From NCBI GenBank assembly GCA_004764695.1, contig SMSO01000014.1, positions 5,214,845 through 5,278,844 on the forward strand: a DNA stretch of 64,000 nt. The letters are read 5' to 3'. The position numbers and the translations under genes were made by a program. Below are positions 22,236-33,554 of the stretch, piece by piece (the stretch's first letter is position 1; every line of letters starts with the position of its first letter). The stretch is from Schizochytrium sp. TIO01 (taxonomy: Eukaryota > Sar > Bigyra > Thraustochytrida > Thraustochytriidae). The notes under the pieces are model-generated. The model saw only the letters and a list, made by a program, of their open reading frames with translations, searched no databases and was not told where the DNA came from.

Positions 22236-25200
22236 ATGTGAATAAGAAGGACATAAGGTCATTCCTTTTATTTTTATTCTTATTATTTTTATTTTTTCAG
22301 TAAACAGCACCGAAGCCTTTAACCTGCTTACTAGCAACTAATAGATGCTCTTCATGAGTGTACACTTCCGCAACATGACGTATAACCGAGGCTACTCATG
22401 CTCAGTATGATGCGACGCTTTGTTTTATTACTGGTTTTATTAATGGGTTATATGGGGATATAATTTAATTTTATAGAGTGAATAGGCACCAACTACTCTA
22501 TACTAAGGACCAATAACAATTTTACCTCTTCTTTTAACCGAGCTTTAAAAAAAACATTGAAAGCTTTTTGTTTTTTTTAATTCGTTTTCTCTTTTCTCTA
22601 GAAACACTGGTACCGCGTATCAGCGGCATAATCTATCGAATGTCATTTTATCTATTACAATGATAGATGATAGTTGGCTAGGCACCTACTGGTTTATGAA
22701 TTCAAAATCGTTGTTCTGAGACAATACAATAGTTAGTATCCAAATTCAAGACAGGCAAACGATGGCATTCAAGCCAGATTCAATCGGGCGAATTAATACC
22801 TTTGCCCTCGTTATTTTCATAGTTTACCAAAAAAAAAAAAATGAAAAAATGCTTCAGGGACTAAAACTGCTGCTTTGGTTAAAACAGTCCTTCTTCTAGA
22901 ATAGTACTATCATGAATAATTTTACAAGGGATGATCTCACTCTCACTGTCAATTCAGTCTCGTCTACACAAGCAGCACATTATGGCTTTTGCAAGTCTTT
23001 CGTCAGAACATTTACATTTTATTAAGAACGAGTGGTACGTACTAGGTACTCAGTCTGCTGAAGGATGAACGACCTCGGTGAATGATTTTGTATGACATCG
23101 AGAAGGATTAGTGGCATCACCAAGGTACCTCATATTCGCAGAAAGAAACTCAATCTCAGACATTTGAGAGTCCTTAAGCCTCTGCCTGCACTGATCCTCA
23201 GCTCTTATTCACATTATCTCTCATCTATTTGGCTGTTTTTAATCAGCTACCCAGCTAGGTAGGACCTATCTACATATGTTTCATCATAATAGTATACTTA
23301 TTTGATGACAATAAAACTTTGAGCTCTTCTCAGGCCGCTCTTCTCAATCAATCACTCTCTGCACTAGCTATACTTGGGTACCTAATCTTGCTAACTTGTT
23401 GCCGCTTTCGTCGTGTCTTTGCTTGAGTCTGCTTCTTGTCTCAAGCCCATTTCCTTTCCGCATCGCTCCTTGTCCCTTGTGCTCAACTTCTTTCAGTCTC
23501 TGCACTAGTAGTGCCTATTACCTAGCTAGGTCGCCAGGCTGTCTTCTTTTGCTATCCGTGGCGCTGCTTTTAGGAACGGGCAGTTACTATGCATCTCAAG
23601 CTGTATAGCCACTTGGAGGTAGGCAGTAGAAGGTAGTGTTCATAGTTCATGGCCCAGTCTATCTCTGCCAGCAATGTAAGCTTTCAAGACTCACTCACTC
23701 CCATCGTTGCTCATCAGAGGCGCCAGATCTAAGCTGTCAAAAAGACAGCTCTGGGAACTCTCTCCATTATGCTTTCGGAACGCATCGATTCTTTTGTCTC
23801 CACAGATTGGGTTCTAACCAAGCAAACCCTCTCGCGCTCTCGTTACTACCCGAATAAGAGGTCGACGTTATGTCTGTCTTCTTTCTTGACACTTTACCTT
23901 GGTCATTTCCGAGCATTTAATCCAAAACCCTCGTGAGAACTGGAGCTGCTCTGCGCCCTGCATATGGCGCTATTGACTCATGTCGACGCCCTTGAGAGAA
24001 CTAGTTTGGCCTGGTGCTTGCGAGATAAGTAGCTAGTCAGCTGCAAAGCTTATCCATCAGCGAAACAGAGACTGGCGCTCTTTCCAAGCTTCAAGTTGAG
24101 TTGAGTTTATTTAGTTTTTAAAGATCTTACACCAATACCTACTCGATTGCTATGTAGGTACCTCGTGGAACTGTAATGCATCGCATTTACACACTGAAGC
24201 GCACACGTTTGTGGCAGGCATGCTTTAACGTAGAACTTCCCTCCTAACTTGATAACGCTTTCCTCTTCGATGCATGAGTGAAACATTAAAAGGGCATAGT
24301 ACGGAACCAAAGACCATTCCGTCAAAATACCCCTCACGCATCTGCCCAAGATTTTCTATCGTCGTGGTATTCATCTCTCTTTTCCTCCTTGTTTTAATTG
24401 ATTTAATTTAAAACTTGAAAATTGAAACTTGAAACTAAATATCGTGATGCGTAATCCCAATTATTTTATTTTATCTTATACAAACAAAATTATTCAACAG
24501 CTTGAATAGAAGAAGGAGAAGAAGAAAATGGTATGGAGGAGAGCGGTTGTGATATAATCAATGAGAGACGTTTTTAATCTCAAATAATAATGATCTTGGA
24601 GCAGCTGTTATGCTGCCTACTCCGAGCATCGTGCCTCCACCTACAACAAGTTGCTGGGTACCTCCGTACCACGAGATACCATATGACAAACAATCAACAT
24701 GTTCTCGAAAAACGAGAATATTTTTTTTCCTGAACTTGAAAATAAATTTTAAATCAAAAACGCATGTTCACAGAGCCATCTCTACAACTGTCACTTCATG
24801 CTCAGTGAAGATTTATTTCCCCAAAAGGAAAATGCTTTTTCTCTTTCATCCCCTCACAAAAGAACTTTTTTAACGCTCTCTAAAAGGGCCCCAAAGTCTA
24901 CAAGTGCCTTCGAGGCCCCTCGCTATCAGTAATAGAAATAGTAGATCTACCACATTTTAATATTAAACTCGTATGAGCGGTATAAATTGGACTCGTTATC
25001 CACCCTCAAGGCGAGACCTTTTTTCCTTTCTCACTCGCTTTCTTTAAAAAAAAATAATGTTTTTTTGTTTTGTTTTGTTTTGTTTTTTAACTAGCTTTTC
25101 AAGATTTTCAGGGGCCTCTCCCTCTGTCTATAATCAACATATATTACAAGGTTGGCTGCGTCTTCTTTTAGTGGACTTTTTTTATAATAAATTTTTAATT

Positions 25201-26659
25201 TTAAAGATTCTCTCTCGCTCTATGCTGAGTTTCAACAAAAAGTGCTCGCATCGTTACTTCTCTTTTTCTTTCTTTCTTTCTTTCTTTTACAAAGAAAACT
25301 TCGAGCAAAGCTGTGATATGTTTTGTTTTTTTAAATTAACGTATGGATCAAAATACTAAGCCACCAGTCGTATTTGGTTGTGCCATATCTTATTAGGGAT
25401 TTTCGCCCTCAATCTACAATCTTTGCAAGTTTGTAGTATATCCAGTATTTATTCTGAACAGCTGTTATTCCTAAATCTCATTTTTTCTGCGTATATGGAA
25501 TGGACCACATGAATTCATTTTACTAAATGTTGAAACACAAAAAAAGTCTCACCATATGCTCTCTCCCTTTCCAAATGACAAATAATCCAGGCGCGTCCTT
25601 ATCTTCATTATGACTACAAAACTTGTAAATGCCCCAACCACTAACCAACGATCATCCAACGAAAGTTTCCTTCAGCCGGAGGAGCAGATGTCACCTCGCT
25701 ACTGATAAACTCCATCAGTCTATTTTACCAACGTAATGAAAATGAATTAGCTCCATCCCAAAAGCCCCCTTTCGCTGGTGAATCTTAAACCTGTAATGGG
25801 AATCATATATCATAAAGATCAAAATATCCCTACAAATCTAGACAGAAGCAGTACGATTTTTCATTTAGAACTTGCGAACAAGTTTCAACCTAGGCGCTAA
25901 CAATTAGCATTTTGCAAATGGGATATTAGGGTCCGTTTCGGGAGAAGGCTTTTTTAAGACTGGAGTTTCGAATACATAAGACAGAAAGAATGAAAAACTC
26001 TTCTGGATTCTACGTACTACCTAGACTTTTGCGAAGGTTACTACAATAAAGGAAAGGCTCTTTACGAAGACCGATCGTCTTTCAACCTGCCGGTGCTTGC
26101 AATACTTAATTTAACAATGCTACATAGGTGCCTAGGTACCAGTGAGAACAATAACATGTCTGACACGAAAGCGTGTGTACCTCATTGTAAGCACAGTACG
26201 CACTAAGATTTGAAGAGACCATGGTAGCATGCTAAGCACTCCTGGTTTCCTCAAATGTTAAGAAGTAACTTTCTTCTCATTTAAGATATTGAAACCACGA
26301 AAAAATTTGCCTATAGCTAAATATCGAGAGAACTCCAAGAGTATGTCATGCTTGTGTTCTTTTGCAAACGCACATGATTTCCATGCTAACTTCTATATTC
26401 CTAACTTGCTTGAACTCAATTGAAAACCGAACCATTTGAACTTTGAACTAAGCTACTATATTTTGCTGCTATCAAAGCATTCATTATTATATGAGTCTCC
26501 AAACTACGAAATCCTTTACGCTGGATAATCCAATCATATTAGTGTACCAGCATTGCTATTTACATATTTACTCCATGCGAGAGAAGTAAATTGTCATAAT
26601 TCAGCCTACTAACACACCATCTAAAGGGTTCCAACAGAGTGAAAAGTGTGTTGCGCACA

Positions 26660-26790
26660 TAGGGTTAGGGTCCTACCTGCCAAAGTCGGGGAATCCCGAC
26701 TATGAAACCTAACCTGAACATAATAACCTAACCTGAGTCAGGTGGGTTTCTCACCAACCGTTGGGCCACTTCTTCCCGAAATTTCGGGTA
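26660..26790. repeat. Cluster of short inverted repeats
   Basis: AGTCGGG-GAAT-CCCGACT (26684-26701), ACCTGA-G-TCAGGT (26731-26743), GGTG-7-CACC (26741-26755) and CCCGAAATTTCGGG (26775-26788) lie within 110 bp, with AACCTAACCTGA repeated at about 26706 and 26725. It is noncoding. It could be a structured RNA or a remnant of a small mobile element. Confidence 0.6.
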
Positions 26791-28795
26791 AATATAGGCC
26801 TCTTTGAATCTTGATATTTTCCTTTCTTTCTTTGTCTTTCAGAACTTGGCACAGTTCGGGCTATCCTGATCTGACAGGCAACCTTGTCAGATGCTCTGTC
26901 AGATGCTCTTTTTGGTATTACCTTTACTATAATGTATTTTAGCCTTCGTGACTCTTCCTTAATTTAACTGTGATTGGGGGGGAGAGTTCTTGCTTTTAAA
27001 GCAGAGAATATCTTGTGTTGAGCGTCAACTTTCTGCTTCAAGGAAAGCTATTTTTATTCTTGAAAAACAAGACTTGAGAACGGAACTTTGTAATGTAGAA
27101 TCGAAACCCCAATTGGGCCAGTCTTTTGTATTTAATCTCTATTATAATGCTTACCTGCTGGTCGAGTCGCAGCATTCGCACGTCGGTCCTCCTGCATGTC
27201 TACAAGTTCACAATTTATTCTAACGAACTATATCGTTTTACCCGCCGTGTCATCACCGTGGTACTGATGCTCACACAATTTTTTACGTTAGCAGCAGAAG
27301 CTCAACTCAAAGGAGACATTGGGGTAGAGACCGCAAAATTGACGCATTGTGGAGGAGAAGTACACAGCAGAAAATGAATTAGTCCGGACCAACACAGATA
27401 ATGGCGATGACATCAAAACATTGAGATGTAAAACAGGAGAAACACAACTTGAAAGAAAACGTTGAACTGGCATGCATGCCCAAGCTGTAGCCAAACGACT
27501 GTTGATTTTTTTCACAACTTTCAACAGTATGCTTCAAACCGTCGATTCCTTTTTCCTGTGGTGATCTCCAGTCGGAGAGAGAGAGCTCTTCGCACGGACA
27601 TCAGCAATTTGACTCCTGCTTATTCAACGTTTTCAAGTTTCAAGGTTTCAACGACAACAGTATGTGCAAAACACGTTGAGCTAACTAGTGCGAGGTAGTC
27701 AGTCAATAGTAGGAGGTAGCTGGCGCTAGCAGTAGTATCACCTGTCTGTCTCTTCGTGCGTTATATTTAAAGAAGTTCCTTCTCGATTGATTAAAAAGCC
27801 ATCTTTCTTATTCATCCCTTTCCCTTTCTTTCTATCTCTTTTTTCACCTCTCTAATATAACTATATGTTTTGACCCCTTCAATTGGGATCCCATGTATTA
27901 GTCAAACCCGTATCATTAATTTATTTTAAAGTATCGTTCTTTATTTGATTTTCTGCATCCTGACCGTCATATTTACCAAATTCTGCTATCCGTCGAGAAG
28001 AAACTAGACTATCTATAAAAGAACATGGCCTATATTTATGACTATGTAAACAATAAAGGTAAGTGGGCTACGTTCTTTTCATTAATACCTACAAACTCTG
28101 GCTATAGTAAATACCAAAAGGACCCAACCGGCGAAGCAGCAACGGGCGGGCAAAGCGCGAGGTGAGTGAGATCGAGACAACAGCGCGGCGCTAGATAGGA
28201 AGACGCACGGGGATGGCACACAAGCGTGGCGGTGGCGTATTCATTTGCAATGCGTCTCTTTTGTAGCTAATCCTCGCACAGCCTCTACTTTACTAGAGGC
28301 CCAGCCTTCTTCATCAAGTCGTGCGATCCTTCATCAACGGGATATCTAGCTTATTATGAAGGCCCTCGGTGCTCGGGTTTCTTCACTGTAGAAAGCTCGA
28401 CGTACGCAAGGGTAAATAGAAGAACACTGTCTTGTTTGGAGTTGGCTGGGAAGATGCGAAAGGGGCTGCCCAGGTGATAGTAGCAGCGAGATATGGGGGG
28501 GGAGAAAAAACGATGAGCTGTTGACTAACTAACCAACGTCCAACGCTTTTTGACATCATTAAATTGTTGCTTATGCTTATATTATCAAATTTGTCTTTCG
28601 CTGTATAATGTAAACCAAATCCTCAACCGGCTGGGGAAATATTGTCTGCAATTTGCTTCCTACGATTGATCTTTGGAATCTACACAGGTCTTCGGTTGAT
28701 TGACCGCGATCAACCCTTCAAGAACACAAATTCTCATTTAGTTTATTCCTTCTGAGCTGTAGTATCCTTCGCTTTAATTCAAGCCTTTTGCAACA

Positions 28796-30427
28796 ATGAG
28801 CAGCCTCGAGTTGCTTAACCCCAATGGTGAGCATGTGAACAAGATGCAGGCTTTGGCCATCAACCTGGCTGCCGCCCGTGGCCTTCAGGAGGTCCTCAAG
28901 ACCAACCTCGGCCCCCGCGGTACCCTTAAGATGCTCGTGGGTGGCGCTGGCCAGATTAAGCTTACCAAGGATGGTCACACTCTTCTGTCCGAGATGCAGA
29001 TCCAGCACCCGACTGCCCAGCTCCTCAGTCGTGCTGCTGTGGCTTGTGATGACACCGTGGGTGACGGAACCACCTCCACTGTGCTCTTCACTGGTGAACT
29101 CTTGAAACAGGCTGAGCGCTACCTCGGTGAGGGCCTTCACCCTCGTGTACTTGTCGACGGCTATGATGTGGCACGCGAGGCGACTTTGACTTTCCTTGAT
29201 GAGTTCTCCAAGAAGATGCCCAACCTTGCTAGTGATCGTGAGCAGCTTTGCAACATTTGCCGGACCACCCTTCAGACGAAGCTGCGTGAGGAGCTCGTGA
29301 ACAAGCTCACCGAAATTGTTGTGGACGCTATCCTTTGCATTTACCGTGAGGAACAGTCAATTGACTTGCACATGGTGGAGATTCTTCACATGCAGCACCG
29401 TCTTGACCTTGAGACTCGTCTTGTTCGCGGTATGGTGCTCGACCATGGCTCTCGCCACCCTGGAATGCCCTCTCGCCTTGAGAAGGTCTGGGTTATGACC
29501 TTGAACGTTTCCCTCGAGTATGAGAAGAGTGAGGTTACCTCTAACTTTTTATACAAGACAGCAGAGGAGCGTGAGAGCATGGTTGTCGCAGAACGCAAGT
29601 TTACTGACGACAAGGTCAAACAAATTATTGAGTTTAAGAAGCAGATCTGCGAGGCTAACCCGGGCACCACTTTCCTCATTTGCAACCAGAAGGGCATTGA
29701 CCCACCTTCCCTTGACATGCTTGCCAAGGAAGGAATTCTTGCTCTTCGCCGTGCCAAGCGGCGCAACATGGAGCGCCTCACTCTTGCCTGTGGTGGTATG
29801 CAGATCAACAGTGTTGAGGAGCTTACCCAGGACATGCTTGGCTATGCTGAGCTCGTTTATGAGGAGACTCTTGGTGAAGATAAGTTCACCTTTGTCGAGG
29901 GTGTTCGTAACCCTCACTCATGCACGATCCTTGTTAAGGGTCAGAACCCCCACACCATTGCTCAGATCAAGGACGCGATCCGCGACGGTCTTCGCTCTGT
30001 GAAGAACGCCATCGAGATGCCTGAGATGGTCGCGGGTGCTGGTGCTTTCGAGATTGCTGCATATGCCAACCTTGAGAAGGTTAAGGCTGATGTTCAGGGA
30101 CGTGCTAAGCTTGGTGTCCAGGCTTTTGCTGACGCTCTCTTGGTCATCCCCAAGGCATTGGCTGACAACTCTGGTTTTGATGTTCAGAACACCATTATTG
30201 ACTTGCAGGAGGCGTACCAAAAGGACACCTCAAAGCCCGTTGGCCTTGATGTCGTATCTGGCAAGCCCGTGCACCCTGAGGACCTCGGTATCTGGGACGG
30301 TGCCGCAGTGAAGAAGTCTGTTATTCACATGTCCACTGTTCTTGCGACACAGTTGCTTCTCGTGGACAGCATGCTCCGTGCTGGCCGTGGCTCAAGGCCT
30401 AAGGACCCGAACATGCCGGAGATGTAA
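28796..30427 (+). CDS. CCT6: Chaperonin TCP-1/TRiC subunit zeta
   Basis: One of eight paralogous subunits of the cytosolic ring that folds actin, tubulin and other proteins. The ATG at 28796 gives 543 residues, typical for CCT. Signatures: TNLGPRGTLKMLV (36-48), LTKDGHTLLSEMQIQHPTA (56-74) and the ATPase motif GDGTTS (89-94). The C-terminal block with LDVVSGKP, LGIWDGAAVKKS and LLLVDSMLRAGRG is complete. The start LNPNGEHVNKMQALAINLAAARGLQ and EMQIQHPTA single out the zeta subunit over the other seven. The frame is intronless and GC-ending codons dominate, consistent with high expression. The 3' UTR is short and AT-rich. Confidence 0.97.
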   Translation: MSSLELLNPNGEHVNKMQALAINLAAARGLQEVLKTNLGPRGTLKMLVGGAGQIKLTKDGHTLLSEMQIQHPTAQLLSRAAVACDDTVGDGTTSTVLFTGELLKQAERYLGEGLHPRVLVDGYDVAREATLTFLDEFSKKMPNLASDREQLCNICRTTLQTKLREELVNKLTEIVVDAILCIYREEQSIDLHMVEILHMQHRLDLETRLVRGMVLDHGSRHPGMPSRLEKVWVMTLNVSLEYEKSEVTSNFLYKTAEERESMVVAERKFTDDKVKQIIEFKKQICEANPGTTFLICNQKGIDPPSLDMLAKEGILALRRAKRRNMERLTLACGGMQINSVEELTQDMLGYAELVYEETLGEDKFTFVEGVRNPHSCTILVKGQNPHTIAQIKDAIRDGLRSVKNAIEMPEMVAGAGAFEIAAYANLEKVKADVQGRAKLGVQAFADALLVIPKALADNSGFDVQNTIIDLQEAYQKDTSKPVGLDVVSGKPVHPEDLGIWDGAAVKKSVIHMSTVLATQLLLVDSMLRAGRGSRPKDPNMPEM

Positions 30428-31859
30428 ATCCTTTACTGGCCAGCCACTTTGCATAGAAAAACACCAACAATCTCTGCATGACCTGGCATCCATATACTCT
30501 CTCAAATCCTAACCCCAGCAAAATTTTTTGCAAACACCATAGACTTTCCGTAGCATTTGTTGACGGTACAACCTCTTTGTGCGTGTGAAGGCAATCATTT
30601 GGTCACACTCATGAGTGCAGCATAGCACTAGTGAATGATATCGTTTTGATTTATTTCTGCGCTTTCTTCCCGTGCGTGCGAACTACGAACTTCGTAAAAC
30701 CATTTTTTTAAAAGTAACCAAAAAAAATAGTATTGCCTTCATGTTTATATCTACCGTTTCACCACTACCCTCTGTATCTATGTATGCAGAGCAGAACATT
30801 TTACTATCATTTGAATCTCTACAAAGTCGGGCTCGTGACAACTCCAGTGTTGTAGACTGTAATGAGTTTTATGACTCTACCTGATAGTAAGGTTGTTCGC
30901 TACACTTTGCGTACAAGGAACTCGTCACTGAACCCCACTCACCATTTAAGGCTTCGTTTAACCATTTTTTCGAAGGTGCAAGCTCTCATAACAAATATAC
31001 AACAAAATATCGAACTGTGACTCTATCTTGTTCCTGCAAAAGTTGCTTTTGCAAGTGATTTTGGGCCACGCCACATACTTCCAACAAAATATTTGGAGAC
31101 CTTGTTTTAGAAATTTATTATCTGCACATCGTGAAAGAAGTAAGATTCACATAACTCTCCGCTTTACATAAGTTCATATTTGAAACCATAAACTTTGTAA
31201 GGACAGGAAAACCAAGGAAGTACAAAAAAAAAGTGCATGAAAAAAAAAAGAAGAATGACCGAGTTTCTTTATATTTGGGTAGAAGGGAAGGGAGGGATGG
31301 GATAAAGTAAAAGTAGATAATGCGAGGACTGAAGATACGAATGAGGTGCATCGTGCTGTGGGAAAAACCACGTTTAGCACGAATGTGGCGAAAGTAGGAA
31401 GAAAAACCTTTAAATAAGCCAATGAGTTCTTGCATGTATTTATTTCGAGTTTCGTTACCTTTGTTTCCATCCTTGAATTTCGAATTGGATTTAAAATTTG
31501 CCAGAGTGAGGGGCTCATTTCGTGCATACAGATTTTTTTTAATAATAAGACCGCATGCAAGATGAATAATACGAATTGAGCTGAAGAGAATCAAATGTGT
31601 CAATGGAAGAAAGATAGAAAAGAGAGAGGCAGACATATCCTTCAGGATGCAGGTGTTGAGCACAAACAGACCAAACCTCCCCAATAACGCCATTGCGCCG
31701 GCTCATCAGCACATTGACAATTGAAGAAATGATGGCGTGGCTGTGTCAGAGAGGCGGACAAATATATATATATATGTATAACCACTAGATGCAGCGATGA
31801 GAAAGATTCAGAAAAAGCCCAAAATTCGTGTCCACACCTCCACACGCCTTTAAAATAAC
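30428..31859. other. Spacer after CCT6, possibly with exons of the unidentified minus-strand gene
   Basis: Up to about 31100 it is a plain AT-rich spacer. From 31118 to 31693 the minus strand is open for 191 codons with a Phe/Ser-rich translation interrupted by plausible splice sites. It may contain later exons of the gene starting at 32096. An A/T microsatellite (TATATATA) sits near 31763. Confidence 0.3.
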
Positions 31860-32096
31860 AACAAGTGAAGAAGGCAGACACTAAATAATTTGCTCTCGGA
31901 AAACCTTTGCATATGGTGCCAAACATCTGCAGAAAAAGGTGATCTTACGATTGCCTGCGTTTCCTGCCAAATGTCTTGCACCAGATTTTAGACCCCTTCG
32001 ACTAAAATTCTTCCTCCTCATAATACCCTGCACGAGAAGAGATATAAATGATGCGCCGCAATTATTTACCATCCACACTACGCCCGAACCAGCCAT
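31860..32096 (-). CDS. Unidentified intron-containing gene (5' part)
   Basis: From the ATG at 32096 a nine-codon stretch (MAGSGVVWM) ends at a GTAAAT donor. A 42-nt intron (32069-32028) with a clear pyrimidine tract and GTGCAG acceptor follows. The next exon reads GIMRRKNFSRRGLKSGARHL and continues in a basic, protein-like way. At 31948 a GTAAG donor and, only 22 nt later, a TTTTTCTGCAG acceptor occur. Removing that segment gives AGNHVWHHMQRFSESKLF before the frame ends; retaining it gives a different Cys/Arg tail ending at 31881. I do not recognise the family, and the start may be an internal exon because GATGGC follows an AG. Confidence 0.3.
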
Positions 32097-32510
32097 CCTA
32101 GTTTTTCTCCAAGGAAAATAAAGGAGTGTCCGCGCAGATGAAAAGCAACTAATTAGAGAGAGCCAGCTTGAAACAATTTTGAAAATGATGCATTGTCCTA
32201 TTTCCTTTCAACACACGGTGTTGAGGTATTAAACACGCACTAATCAAAACAGGCCAAGGAACATCTGAAGGACCTCTGGACCTTGATCAGACTAGATGTT
32301 TTAGACACACAAGGCAGCAATTTTGCATGACAAGAAGAACAGTAAAGAGAGAACGGGGAAGCCTATGTGCAGAACAACTCATACTCTCCTTTAAAAAGGA
32401 TAGTGTGAAAGTTTCTGAGAGATGGTAGAATGGCTTGGCAAGAATCTAGACAGTATAGGAGCGCGCATGAGAGGCTGCTTATTACATCCACCAAACAGAC
32501 ATGACTCTCA
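32097..32510. other. Short spacer before the cyclin 3' end
   Basis: AT-rich spacer of about 400 bp between the cyclin stop codon and the unidentified minus-strand gene. No feature recognised. Confidence 0.4.
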
Positions 32511-33554
32511 TCATGCCCATGCGGATGATGCAGAGGGCACGAAATGACCACTAGTCTGCTTTCCCTGCGGACCAGCATTCTGCCCATTAACAGCCTTTCC
32601 ATAACCATTCGTGCCATTGTGGTTTATCCCTTGCTGCATTGCACCCCCATTTGGATGAACACCAGGGTGTTGAGCATGCCACATGCCTCCACCATACGCA
32701 ACCGGGTTGTGGGGTGCCTGCACATTGTTCGGGACAGCAGGGACATACATCTGCTGTGATGGTGGAACAAACCCAGGAGGAACCATGCCGACGTTCGGAA
32801 CAGCCGACCTGTCCGTTCCTATTGCACTTCCAGGGACCCCGGGAACGTTGTCTACATGCACCCATTCATACTCACCAGAGACTTGCCGATGCGGATCGTG
32901 ACCGCCATGTGCCTGTTGTTGCGGGTTGATAATTGGAGCTTGTGCTTGCTGCATATGTGCCTGCGATGGTACTCCACCCATGGGAGTAGCCTGGTGCATA
33001 GGTACAACTGGTGCCTGGGGTGCAGGTAATGCCTCAGGCTGCCTTGGAATCGACTTGCTTGCTGACATGTTCTTCAAGGTACCGTGATAGGTATTGTAAT
33101 TGTCTGTCGTCACAAACAAATTGAATCCAAGAAGAAACAACATCTCCAGCTCCAGCTCATTTATCTCGTTCCGGGGAAGACCACCTACTGCCGAGTAGTG
33201 AGCGTTGTCCAAGTAGTGATCGTCAAAAAACTTGGCGGCTAGAAGTGTTGCTGTGATCACAAGGCGGTGCACATTGAGTGCATCGAGCGGGATATCCTTG
33301 TTGGTGACGAGACGATCAATGTATATGAGCATAAGAATAAAGCACTCTGTTGAGCATCCAGAAAATTGCGCAATACGCTGTAAATAGTCGCTCAAGGGGA
33401 TCGAAGGGGCACGCAGGCCGTGAAACTTGGTCATTTTTGTATGTACAGAGTTCCTACGTTGCTCTTCGCCCTTGCGGACGAGTTCCTCAAGAATAGAGGC
33501 AATGACTTCCAGGAGCGCTTTGGCTCCTGGTTCGCGTTCACCCATCATCAGCAT
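32511..33554 (-). CDS. P-type (PHO80-like) cyclin with low-complexity tail
   Basis: The first ATG is at 33554; ten more upstream codons are open but start with TTG. That leaves 347 residues. A single cyclin box spans about 40-150: FHGLRAPSIPLSDYLQRIAQ, then CFILMLIYIDRL, VHRLVITATLLAAKFFDD and the highly typical YSAVGGLPRNEINELELEML. This spelling (FH, YIDR, KF.DD, N..YA.VGG) is that of PHO80/cyclin U/P proteins, which activate Pho85- or CDKA-type kinases. The remaining 190 residues are Pro/Gln/Gly/Asn-rich, with MHQAT, PQQQAHGG and GGGMWHAQH stretches, and probably disordered. A spliced upstream exon is possible because the ATG is preceded by an AG in a pyrimidine-rich setting. Confidence 0.9.
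   Translation of the reverse strand: MLMMGEREPGAKALLEVIASILEELVRKGEEQRRNSVHTKMTKFHGLRAPSIPLSDYLQRIAQFSGCSTECFILMLIYIDRLVTNKDIPLDALNVHRLVITATLLAAKFFDDHYLDNAHYSAVGGLPRNEINELELEMLFLLGFNLFVTTDNYNTYHGTLKNMSASKSIPRQPEALPAPQAPVVPMHQATPMGGVPSQAHMQQAQAPIINPQQQAHGGHDPHRQVSGEYEWVHVDNVPGVPGSAIGTDRSAVPNVGMVPPGFVPPSQQMYVPAVPNNVQAPHNPVAYGGGMWHAQHPGVHPNGGAMQQGINHNGTNGYGKAVNGQNAGPQGKQTSGHFVPSASSAWA

Larger units (their letters stand above)
22002..28795. other. Long intergenic region (6.8 kb)
   Basis: It includes the Bfr1-like promoter with a TTTGCTCTGC tandem (about 22114-22150) and a CTAT microsatellite, then AT-rich DNA with a TTTTG tract (about 25063-25086), a CTTT tract (about 25260-25287) and a palindrome cluster (26660-26790). 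All open frames in it are short, hydrophobic or low complexity. No tRNA or rRNA was recognised. The last 700 bp form the CCT6 upstream region. Confidence 0.4.

Noticed and set aside
20802-22245. Plus-strand frames of 420 and 314 codons
   Set aside because: They are antisense to the Bfr1-like gene. Their Leu/Ser-rich translations are the mirror of Lys/Glu-rich coiled-coil codons and show no domain.
23396-23857. Two adjacent plus-strand frames with Leu/Ser/Cys-rich peptides
   Set aside because: They derive from pyrimidine-rich spacer DNA. The composition explains the open frames.
26661-26670. AGGGTTAGGG resembling a telomere repeat
   Set aside because: A single occurrence with no array, so not an internal telomere tract.
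31118-31693. 191-codon minus-strand frame as a single gene
   Set aside because: Its Phe/Ser-rich composition and internal splice-like sites make an unspliced protein unlikely. It is noted only as possible exon material.
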